NCBI GenBank assembly: GCA_905221605.1
Contig: CAJNDS010000058.1
Coordinates: forward strand, 650,992-705,991
DNA length: 55,000 nt
Origin: Symbiodinium natans
Taxonomy: Eukaryota; Sar; Dinophyceae; Suessiales; Symbiodiniaceae
Direction: 5' to 3'
The notes under the pieces are model-generated. The model made no database searches, was not told the origin of the DNA, and saw nothing but the letters and a program-made list of their open reading frames with translations. The translations under genes and the position numbers were made by a program. This document shows positions 21,311 through 30,332 of this stretch, piece after piece (the first letter of the stretch is position 1; every line of letters begins with the position of its first letter).

Positions 21311-22004
21311 TCAAAGCAAGCATCGGGGCACAAGAAAATAAATTCATAAACCCTAAACCCTAATAGAGTATAGTGTGGGTGGCCGGGGTGGGTTGACGGG
21401 CAACGCGAGCGCGCGGCCCGGGGTGTTTCACACCCGAGCGCGCGCCCTCCCCTGACACACCCTAAACCCTAAACCCTAAACCCTCACTGGACTCTACCTT
21501 GGACCCCTAAGATGCTACCCTTGGGTTTGGGGACCCTGTAGAAAAATTCCCTAAGGTAGTATATGGGCCATATTCGGAGTATATGAAGGGAAACCTTTGG
21601 GGGTACACCCTTAGGGTTTAGGGTTTAGGATTTAGGGTATAGGGTTTAGGGTTTAGGGTTTAGCATTTAGGGCTTAGGGTCTAGGGTGGGAGTCTTCATC
21701 CCGCAAAAACCCGACCAGGTGGTGTGGCCGCCGGTCAATCTCACACAAACACGGAGACAAGAGAAAGGAGTCGGGTTGAACTGGGGATGGAGGTGTTGGG
21801 GTTTGGGGTTTAGGGTAGTCCAGTGAGGTTTAGGGTTTAGGGCTTAGGGTTTGGGCTAGGTTTTGGGCCATTGGGGTTTGGGGTTTAGGGTTTAGGGTTT
21901 GGGGTTCTGGGTTTAGGGTTTAGTGCTTGGTAAACAGCCCGGAAGCTGCAACCCCAAAGCCGCAAGACCACAGCCCTTACCGTTGATCCCTAGGCTGCTA
22001 GACC

Positions 22005-22145
22005 CTAAACCCTAAACCCTAAACCCTAAAACCTAAACCCTAAGCCCTAAACCCTAAACCCTAAACCCTAAGCCCTAAACTACACCCTGAACCCTAAACC
22101 CTAAACCCTAAACCCTAAAACCCTAAACCCTAAACCCTAAACCCT
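22005..22145 (-). repeat. (CCCTAAA)n array
   Basis: With occasional CCCTAAG and CCCTAAAA units. Confidence 0.9.
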
Positions 22146-22523
22146 ATCCCCTGCATCGCCTCTCCACTGTGGAAGCGATCTTCCTCGACTCCTGCCAGCT
22201 TCTTCCAAGACCCTGCACCCCTACACCCTAAACCCCACACCCCAAACCCGAAGCCCACCAAAAAACCCTGGAGGCAGCCAAGCTGAACGCGATTGTTGGG
22301 GGCTAGCCTAAACCCACTTTGTCAGCAGCATCTAAGTCTAAGATGCCCTGAACCCGAACCTGTGAACCCTAAACCCTAAACCCTAAACCCTAAAACCCTG
22401 AACCCTAAAATCCTCAACGCCTAAGTCTTAAAACCCTGAAGCCTAACCCTGAAGCCGAGGAGGATGCATGCCCCTAAACCCTAAGCCCGTAAGCCCCTAA
22501 GCCCTAAACCCTAAACCCTAAAC

Positions 22524-22566
22524 CCGGCGGCTTAACGAGGAATGACGGGAAACAGCCCTTATGGGG
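22524..22566 (-). CDS. Candidate exon with telomere-repeat donor
   Basis: 43 nt between AATCCGGCAG and GTTTAGGG. Frames reading PHKGCFPSFLVKPP or PIRAVSRHSSLSRR are both open. Confidence 0.35.
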
Positions 22567-23345
22567 CTGCCGGATTCGAGTCCAGGCAACGTGTGAGGCT
22601 TCTTCGGAGGTTTAGGGGTTGGGGTTTAGGGTTTAGAGTTTAGGGTCTAGGGCTTAGGGTTTAGGGTTGCGGATTAGGGTTTCGAGTTTCGCGCCAGGGC
22701 TATACCCGAAACCCAAGTATATACCGTTTACAATGCGCTGAACCTCGCCGTGAAGGTGCACTTTAGCCAACAAGCACTTGAGGGCTTGCGGTTTTGGGTT
22801 TAATTACTGTGGTTTAGGATTTAGGGTTTAGGGTTGGGTTAGCGTATGGGTGCCAGTTCTAAGTGCAGGGGTTAAGCTCTTTTGGTGCCTGCTCGCAAAC
22901 TCTGCCAGGGTTTGTTTTCTGAAATGCCGGGCTCCCGCTCTCGGAGGGGTCAGTGCGCCGCAGTCTACGGGATTAGGGTTTAGGGTTCAGGGTTTAGGGT
23001 TTAGGACATGAATTGAAATAAGGGGGTCTTCAAAAGGCTCCGAGATTCGGGATTTCGCCTTTTTGTTGGCAGGGTTTAGGGTGTAGGGTGGCCTGTGACA
23101 CAGGAAGCTTGGGATTTAGGGTTTAGGGGCGTTATGCTGGGTGATGTCTCCGTTTCATCAGCAACTAATACTCAGCAGACGCATTCTAGCTGAATAGGCC
23201 CCTAATGATGTTGGATCCGAGAAAGGCCTCACAACCAACCACTCGATATCCTCGGCCCGCATGTGATTCAAGTGCCTGGCTTCGCCTTAACCCCATCACC
23301 ATTCGAGGCCGAACTGACCTAAACCCTAAACCCTAAACCCTAAAC

Positions 23346-23422
23346 CAGCAAAGTCTACTCCCCATCTAAGTTGGGGGCGCGCAAGCTGAACCCTGTACTC
23401 CTTACGCCTCAGCGCTCTGGCT
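23346..23422 (-). CDS. Candidate exon with telomere-repeat donor, basic
   Basis: 77 nt, reads ARALRRKEYRVQLARPQLRW... and stops exactly at GTTTAGGG. Acceptor CTGGCAACAG after a pyrimidine-rich run. Confidence 0.45.
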
Positions 23423-23484
23423 CTGTTGCCAGACAAGATGGGGGCCGAATCTCTTGTTGCACGGCCGCGGCATGCGAAGTCAGC

Positions 23485-23604
23485 AACCCTAAGCCCTAGA
23501 CCCCTAAACCCTAGACCCCTAAACCCTAAACCCTAAACCCTAAACCCTAAACCCTAAACCCTAAACCCTAAACCCTAAACCCTAAACCCTAAACCCTAAA
23601 CCCT
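23485..23604 (-). repeat. (CCCTAAA)n array
   Basis: Fourteen or so units; right of exon 23346-23422. Confidence 0.9.
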
Positions 23605-24063
23605 GACTGGCTTCGCAGCCTCCACCTTCCTGAGCAAGGAGGGTGGCCTGTCGTGGCTGCTCCTCCGTCCGACACACACCAGGCTGAAGCCATTCTTGCA
23701 GGGGTTTTGTGGTCTTCCTCAAACTTGGTTAGGGTTTAGGGTAGGGTTTAGGGTTTAGGTTTTAGGTTTTAGGGTTTAGGGTTTAGGGTTGAGGGTTGAG
23801 GGTTGAGGGTTGAGGGTTTAGGGTGTAAGGTTCAGGGTTTAATTAGGGTTAAACCCCTCAACCCTAAACCCTGTGATAGGCTAACTTCAAAACACTGAGC
23901 AGAGCTTGTGATAGAGTTTAGGGGTTTTCGGGGCTTAGGATTTTGCAATCGTGTTTTGTGGTTTAGGCTCTTAGGTGTTTGTGTGTTCATGCCTACTCCG
24001 CAGTGCAGGAAGAAACCGGACTAGATGATCTAGGTGAAGACTACGCTGAAGCCGTTCAGCTAG

Positions 24064-24345
24064 CCCTTTTTACCCACTTGCCAAAAGGGCAAAGGTAAAG
24101 ATAAGCGCAAAGGCAAAGGCAAAGGCAAAGGCAAAGGCAAAGGCAAAGGCAAAGGCAAAGGCAAAGGCAAAGGCAAAGGCAAAGGCAAAGGCAAGCCCTT
24201 TTGGAGACAACAGAGTCTTTTAACAGCGCTGATTCTGATGATCGTCCATTCGTGTGTACGGAGAGATGTCGCGCTAAAAGGAGCCGGCATTCAAAAAGAA
24301 CTCGCTGTCCTGCGCCGAAGTGCTTCAGGGCTTCGAGGCCCTTAG
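24064..24345 (+). other. Open segment encoding a Lys-Gly repeat
   Basis: An AAAGGC hexamer repeat (about 24109-24193, some 14 units) reads as KGKGKG in a plus-strand frame open from 24064 to a TAG at 24343. The tail reads PFWRQQSLLTALILM.... KG-repeat tracts occur in many dinoflagellate proteins as far as I recall. No ATG precedes it, so it is an exon or a decayed fragment at best. Confidence 0.3.
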
Positions 24346-24389
24346 GCGGGGTAACAGTTCCCCCCCCCCCCATCACCTGCCCTACGCCC

Positions 24390-24975
24390 TGAACCATAAA
24401 AAGCCTTCGAGCTTCTACATGATTTCCCTAGGTAGAGCTAAACAAAACAGAGAGAAGAGCTAGGGGGTATTAACGACTCTACAGGCAAAATGCTTTACAA
24501 GAATCACACGCCCCTGAGAAGATGCCTCAGCCACCTACAAAAGAAGGGTAGCTACACCCTAAACCTTCAACGAAGGAAAGACCTTAGCTAAGCCCTGCGT
24601 AAACCTAAACCCGAAATACTAGGGGCCCCAGAGGTAGCTGCAAGCGTCCGGAGGGTTCCGGTCTGCGCGCAGTGGTTGCGGAAGATCTACAGACTTGGTG
24701 ATGTGAGGTGACTGTTTTGCTGAGCTGCCATAAGATAACATCCTAAGTCCGAAGCCCCACCAAGCCCTTGTCACGTGAGCTTATCTTATCTTAGGAGATC
24801 CGCAAGCACGGTGGTCGTTCGCGGAATCGAGATCAGGTTACAGATTCAGTTACCGTCGTCACGGTGCACAGCAACAAGGACCAAGCCCAACCCGAAAACA
24901 CCCTTCCGTTTTACCGTAACAGATACATCTTCCTTAGCAGCTCAACCCGAATTAGTTGCTAACCCCAAGCCTATT
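24390..24975. other. Unique block, unassigned
   Basis: No repeats. A short plus-strand frame (24775-24996) starts at GTG and runs into the CCCTAAA array, so it is not supported as a gene. Confidence 0.3.
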
Positions 24976-24978
24976 GCC

Positions 24979-25246
24979 CTAAACCCTAAACCCTAAACCC
25001 TAAACCCTAAACCCTAAACCCTAAACCCTAAACCCTAAACCCTAAACCCTAAACCCTAAACCCTAAACCCTAAACCCTAAACCCTAAACCCTAAACCCAA
25101 AACCCTAAACCCTAAACCCTAACCCCTAAACCTAAACCCTAAACCCTAAACCCTAAACCCTAAACCCTAAACCCTAAACCCTAAACCCTAAACCCTAAAC
25201 CCTAAACCCTAAACCCTAAACCCTAAACCCTACCTAAACCCTAAAC
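24979..25246 (-). repeat. Longest (CCCTAAA)n array
   Basis: About 38 units, nearly perfect, abutting exon 25247-25303. Confidence 0.95.
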
Positions 25247-25303
25247 TTCTTGACGAATCCTGGCCACGAGAAGCCGCTTCTTGACGCAGGCATCAGCATT
25301 CAG
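25247..25303 (-). CDS. Candidate exon with telomere-repeat donor, coiled-coil-like
   Basis: 57 nt, 19 codons LNADACVKKRLLVARIRQE, ending exactly at GTTTAGGG of the longest C-strand array (24979-25246). Acceptor GCCGTAG. Confidence 0.5.
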
Positions 25304-25323
25304 CTACGGCTTGCCCCAGAGCA

Positions 25324-25410
25324 AGGGTTTAGGGTTTAGGGTTTAGGGTTTAGGGTTTAGGGTTTAGGGTTTAGGGTTTAGGGTTTAGGGTTTAGGGTTT
25401 AGGGTTTAGG
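25324..25410 (+). repeat. (TTTAGGG)n array
   Basis: Twelve perfect units to the right of exon 25247-25303. Confidence 0.95.
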
Positions 25411-25697
25411 GTTAGGGTTAAGCGTTTAGGTTTTAGGGGGACCTGTGGGCCTGGGATGTAGGGGATTTTTAGGGGTTGATTTCCATTGCCAAAGGTCCGC
25501 CAGTGTTTGCAGTGTGTATGGTCTGCTCTAGGTGATGCGAACAACGAAAACTCAGACAACTCTCGCGCCAGCTCCCTGGTAACTTGTCGGGTCGACACCA
25601 GGAAGCACAAATGAGCATACTTGCGGGTTCAGGTTGCCCTTATCCAGTCGGGGCTGTCCAACATGAAGGCACGTTTAGGGTTTTGGGGTTGAGGGTG

Positions 25698-25815
25698 TAG
25701 CCTAAAGCCTAAAGCCTAAAGCCTAAAGCCTACAGCCTACAGCCTAAAGCCTAAAGCCTAAAGCCTAAAGCCTAAAGCCTAAAGCCCAAAGCCTAAAGCC
25801 TAAAGCCTAAACCCT
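25698..25815 (-). repeat. (AGCCTAA)n variant array
   Basis: A homogeneous run of AGCCTAA, one base away from CCCTAA-type repeats. Confidence 0.85.
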
Positions 25816-26138
25816 AACCCTAAACCCCAAACCGGTGGCAGGTAGGTGGAGCCAACAATGAACCTCCAAGTATTGGCTGTTGGCGCGAGGGGTCACGGAG
25901 GGAGAGATGGGTGGATCGAGAGGCTCAGCCTCGGAGCAGCAGATGAAACTTCGGGGTTTAGGGTTTAGGGTTTAGGGTGTAGGGTTACGGGTTGAGGGTT
26001 TAGGGTTTAGCTCCTCTCAGTCCTCGTAACCCTTTACTAGGATGGCCCTAAAAAAACCCTCTGAAAAAACATTCCTGAAGATGATCCTCTTAAACCCAAG
26101 ATAGGAAAACATAAAAATATATGATTTGGGGGGGGGGG

Positions 26139-26250
26139 AGTTTCCGAAATTAGGGTTTAGGGTTTAGGGTTTAGGGTTTTTGGGGTCCTTATTTGTTTAA
26201 GGGGATCCTACTACTTGGGGGGTGTCAAAATTCGGGGCCCCTTATTTTCG
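26139..26250 (+). mobile_element. Family D element with internal TTTAGGG repeats
   Basis: GAGTTTCCGAAATT is followed by four TTTAGGG units where other copies have unique sequence, then resumes GGGGTCCTTATTTG...GGATCCTACTACTT. Confidence 0.55.
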
Positions 26251-26588
26251 TACACCCCCATTTCAATCCCAGAACCTTAAGCCCCGAAACCCCAGACCCC
26301 TTAAACCCCGAAACCCCAAGACCTTAAACCCCGAAACCACAAAACCTGAAACCCCGAAACCCCAAAACCGAAAAAGTCGAAGCCCTCACAATCACGCCGA
26401 GATTGCTCCCAAGCCCTACCCGCTGCATGCCTCAACTCTGAACCCGAAGCCGGTATCCCTAAACCCTAAACCCTAAACCCTAAACCCTAAGCCCTAAGCC
26501 CTAAGCCCTAAACCCTAAACCCTAAACCCAAAACCCTAAACCCTCAACCCCAAACCCAAAACCCTAAACCCTAAGCCCTTCACGCCAC

Positions 26589-26656
26589 CTAAGCCCCATG
26601 CAACACGGCTTTTGTCGGGGGCTTGCGGCATCATGCACACGGGTTGCGATTGTGTG
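26589..26656 (-). CDS. Candidate exon, strong acceptor
   Basis: Acceptor CTCCAACTCCCCCTCAG. Reads HTIATRVHDAASPRQKPCCM..., donor GTGGCG. Starts in phase 0, matching the end of 26742-26775. Confidence 0.5.
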
Positions 26657-26741
26657 CTGAGGGGGAGTTGGAGAGTTTAGGGTTTAGGGTTTAAGGTTTA
26701 GGGCTTGGGGATTAGGGTTTAGGGTACTTAATGGCACTTAC

Positions 26742-26775
26742 AACAAGTTGGCGAGAGAGTTCAAGGTTGATCCTG
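26742..26775 (-). CDS. Candidate exon, strong splice sites
   Basis: 34 nt between TTGTCTTCTCGCGGGCAG and donor GTAAGT. Reads RINLELSRQLV, ending in phase 0. Confidence 0.45.
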
Positions 26776-26867
26776 CTGCCCGCGAGAAGACAACTTCACC
26801 TTTTGCCAACGGCACGTTGTGCCCTGCACCGGGCAGGCACCCCTCACGCGGGTTTCTAGACCCAAGA

Positions 26868-26965
26868 GTAACTAACTAGGAATGGAAATGGTAGGCTATT
26901 TGGCTTAAAGGGGCTTGTAACGGAACCTGACCCCTAAGAAAGGCCCTAGGCTGAACATTTGGGTT
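26868..26965. mobile_element. Family A variant
   Basis: CTAGACCCAAGAGTAACTAACTAGGAA start and a GGCTTAAAGGGGCTTGTAA interior; right end lost. Confidence 0.4.
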
Positions 26966-27439
26966 TTTTAAGCTCAGGGTTGACGATCCCTTTTAAGCCC
27001 TGAACTGGGCTGGGCTCTCTTGACTCTTCACCCTTCCGTGCTCGCTCTTCCTACGGCGCAGTTCTCAAAGCTTCGCGTAGCGAGACCACTTGGGGTTGTA
27101 CAATTTGCACGGTGTAGATCGGCCTTTACTTCTCGCCGCGAAACGGGAGCTAAAGCAACATCGCACAGCCTAACTCTACACAAGAGTTCCGCAAGGGCCT
27201 CAGGGTTCAGAGCTCAAAGTACAGGGTTTGGGGCTCAAGTACACTCCGAGTTTCTTCCGGTTCTCAATGGGCACTATAGTTGCGCTACGAGAAGAACCAG
27301 CAACTTCTAGGCAAGCCCTCACAAGGAGGTAATGAATGTCTCGAAAGTAGACTGAAGTGCATAGATGTTGGCCATACAAGCTAGGAAAAACCGACTGCCC
27401 TCCATGGGGTTTAGGGTTTCGTGTCTAGGGTTCAGGAAA

Positions 27440-27803
27440 CCTGAAACCCTAAACCCCTAAACCCCCAAACCCTAAACACGCGAACCCCTAAACGCCGTAA
27501 ACCCTATAAACTCTATAAACCCTATAAACCCTATAAACCCTATACACCCTATACACCCGAAAACCCAAAAACCCAAAAACCCAAAAAAACCTATAAACCC
27601 TATAAACCCTGTAAACCCTATACACCCTACAAACCCTTTACACCCAAAAAACCCTATAAAGCCCATAAACCCTATACACCCTATAAACCCTATACCCCAA
27701 GAAACCCTATAAACCCTAAACCCTAAATCCTAAACCCTAAACCCTAAAACCCTAAACCCTAAACCCTAAACCCTAAACCCTAAACCCTAGCCCTAAACCC
27801 TAA
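27440..27803 (-). repeat. CCCTATAAA / CCCTATACA then CCCTAAA array
   Basis: Nine-base units give way to canonical heptamers next to exon 27806-27840. Confidence 0.85.
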
Positions 27804-27805
27804 AC

Positions 27806-27840
27806 CCTTCTAAGGATGCAAACTCCTCCACCGCACGGCA
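27806..27840 (-). CDS. Candidate exon with telomere-repeat donor
   Basis: 35 nt, CRAVEEFASLE, between GCTCTGTTTCCGTAG and GTTTAGGG. Both flanks are convincing. Confidence 0.45.
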
Positions 27841-27910
27841 CTACGGAAACAGAGCCGCGGCAGAGGCTGGTGCTCTCAGGGCGCTGGAGGCGTCCTGAGA
27901 GGGCCAGCGT

Positions 27911-27999
27911 TTTAGGGTTTAGGGGTCATATAGGGTTTAGGGTTTAGGGTTTAGGGTTTAGGGTTTAGGGTTTAGGGTTTAGGGTTTAGGGTTTAGGGT
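27911..27999 (+). repeat. (TTTAGGG)n array
   Basis: Right-hand partner of 27440-27803. Confidence 0.9.
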
Positions 28000-28424
28000 G
28001 TATACAAGCCTTGCCCCTGAACCTTGAACCCTCAGCCCTTAACCCTAAATTTAGGGCTGAGGGTCAGCGAAGTCACCTCTGCAGAGTCCCTAGAGATCCG
28101 GGGCGCACGTGGCATGGGATTAGGCTAGGGGGACAGGGAGGTTTAGGGCTTAGGGCTTAGGGTTTAGGGTTTGGGGTTTAGGGTTTTGGGTTTAGGCTTT
28201 GGGGTTTGGGGTGAAGAATCAAAAGCCCTAGTAGTGTTGGGGGGAAGGGCGTACGATTTTAGGGTTTAGGGTTTGTAGGGTTTGTAAGGTAGAGAGTTTA
28301 GGGTTTGTAAGGTTTGGGGTCCAACTAACCTAGAAATAAACAGGGTGCGTCTGACTCTGAATGCCCTAACACGAGCCTGTGCTGCTGCAATGGCCTGTGT
28401 GTCCACTTGCGTGGCTACGCTGTC

Positions 28425-28509
28425 CCCTAAACCCTAAACCCTAAACCCTAAACCCTAAACCCTAAACCCTAAACCCTAAACCCTAAACCCTAAACCCTAA
28501 ACCCTAAAC
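28425..28509 (-). repeat. (CCCTAAA)n array
   Basis: Twelve units. The following island 28510-28652 is open on both strands over 40 codons; strand not decided. Confidence 0.9.
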
Positions 28510-29031
28510 CGGGACAGGCCTGACATGCCTGTGTGGCGGTGCTCGGATTGCCCAATGGGAGTGAGCCCACTGCTGCAGCGGCCCACAGGGCAACAGATGG
28601 TTTTGCATGCCATGTTGCGTAGGCCCGGGTGCTTCATCGTCCCCAGCATGGTCTAGGGTTTAGGGTTTAGGGTTTAGGGTTTAGGGTTCTCGATTCTCCA
28701 GTGGGCTCCGACCAGGCGTCATCCCAAGTGTCAGCGGGACTTGCCAAAGGGCTTGCTGCATGTTCAGCATCTGCAGCAGCCTGGCTGGCAAATCAGGCCT
28801 ACCTAGAAACAAGCCCTCAACCCTCAACCCCAAAGCCTTCAACAGTAAACCCTCTGGCCCTAGAGTCCTAAAGGTCCCAAACCTTAGGCCAACCGTATAT
28901 GCCTAAAGCCGAAAGATTTGAAGCCTGAACCCTAAACCCCAAACCCTAAACCCTAAACCCAAAAACCCCAAACCCTAAACCCTAAAACCAAAAACCCTAA
29001 ACCCAAAAAAACCAAACCCTAAACCGTAAAC

Positions 29032-29117
29032 CTTAAAACGCCTGAAGGCTCTGAAAGCACCTTTGGGCTTCCCAACGCGCGGAAGAGCATCTGAAACGCC
29101 GGCACAATGTTAAAGAC
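29032..29117 (-). CDS. Candidate exon
   Basis: 86 nt reading VFNIVPAFQMLFRALGSPKV... to donor GTTTAC. Acceptor ATGCGAG, with an alternative GGCGTTTCAG inside. C-strand array left, G-strand array right. Confidence 0.45.
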
Positions 29118-29124
29118 CTCGCAT

Positions 29125-29390
29125 GGGGTTTAGGGTTTAGGGTTTAGGGTTTAGGGTTTAGGGTTTAGGGGTTAGGGGTTTAGGGGTTTGGGAGTTTAGG
29201 GGTTTAGGGGTTTCGGGGTTTAGGGGTTTAGGGGTTTAGGGGTTTAGGGGTTTAGGGGTTTAGGGGTTTAGAGTTAAGGGGTTTAGGGGTTTAGGGGTTT
29301 GGGGTTTGGGGGTTTGGGGGTTTAGGGGTTTAGGGGTTTTGGGGTTTTGGGGTTTTGGGGTTTTGGGGTTTACGGGTTTAGGGTTTAGGG
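29125..29390 (+). repeat. TTTAGGG to TTTAGGGG to TTTTGGGG array
   Basis: Unit length grows from seven to eight bases along the array. Confidence 0.85.
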
Positions 29391-29780
29391 TAGGTTGTTC
29401 TGACTTCGTGAATTGGGACGTGGGGGGTGTCGGGTTTGGGTTGCAAGGCGCAGGATCGGGGGGGATTGCGCCCCTATACCCAAGCCCCTAAAACTCTAGA
29501 TACGACAAACGCCCACACCCTACCTTAAGCCCCTTCTCAGGCCCAAACTCCTAAACCCTCAACCTACCTAGGACCCTCAAAACCCTAAACCCTTTTTTTG
29601 GCGTGTTGGGGCCCTACATACCCCAAGAATCCTGCCTTCTCTGAACCCTAAACCAACACTAAACCCTAAACCCTAAACCCTAAACCCCTAAAACCCTAAA
29701 CCCTAAACCCCGAAACCCTAAACCCTAAATCCTAAACCCTAAACCCTGAAACCAGAACCAGCAGGGCACCCCACTCGCAC

Positions 29781-29810
29781 AGCCCTGTCCCGACGCAGGC
29801 GTCGTACTTC
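29781..29810 (-). CDS. Candidate exon, coiled-coil-like
   Basis: 30 nt, EVRRLRRDRA, acceptor AAGTCTCTCTGCCGCAG, donor GTGCGA. A plus-strand frame reading ASYFLRQRDLPRLYDYAQP then stop is a rival. Confidence 0.35.
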
Positions 29811-30230
29811 CTGCGGCAGAGAGACTTGCCAAGACTCTACGACTATGCTCAACCCTAAGCCTTAAGCCTTAAGCCCTAAGCCCGAAACCCTAAACCCTAA
29901 ACCCTACACCCTACACCCTAAACCCAGACCCTGAACCTTAGGCCCAGGGCGTTTAAGGTAAAGGCCTCTCTACGCAGATGCCCCACGCAACTGGAAGATG
30001 CCCACAATGCTCCCACGAAGGTACCCTTAGGCGCGTATTCAGTTCTTCAGGGGAGTAAGCCCTTTCTGGTTTAAAGGGACTTAGGGTTTAGGGTTCGTTT
30101 GAAACCGTAAACCCTAAACCCTAAACAGCCTACTCGGGCCCTAGACATGGTTCGGGCTTGTAGGTAAACCTCAAAGCCTTGGGGCTTATTGGGTTTAGGA
30201 TTTAGGGTTTAACCCGACTGCAGGGTTTAG

Positions 30231-30245
30231 GGCTTCTAGGGTTTA
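30231..30245. repeat. Target-site duplication, 3' flank of LINE
   Basis: GGCTTCTAGGGTTTA, identical to 38412-38426. It contains a telomere-like TAGGGTTTA, so the insertion site was a degenerate telomere-repeat tract. Confidence 0.85.
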
Positions 30246-30287
30246 TGCAAGACGTCTGCGGACCATCCAAGCGAGAAGCACGCCAAG

Positions 30288-30332
30288 ATGCTTAACAGGG
30301 CGACATACAACGTTAATTCCGAATTTAAGCAT
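30288..30332 (-). promoter_or_regulatory. Inverted repeat at LINE 3' end
   Basis: ATGCTTAA (30288-30295) and TTAAGCAT (30325-30332) are perfect complements around a 29-nt loop, overlapping the ORF2 stop. With no poly(A) tail, a 3' stem of this kind could be what the reverse transcriptase recognises (inference). Confidence 0.4.

Noticed and set aside
24056-24397. Minus-strand ORFs reading LPLPLP / CLCLCL
   Set aside because: Translation of the AAAGGC repeat on the wrong strand; the plus frame (KG) is the more plausible one.
25698-25815. CRISPR-like array
   Set aside because: Pure tandem heptamers without spacers.
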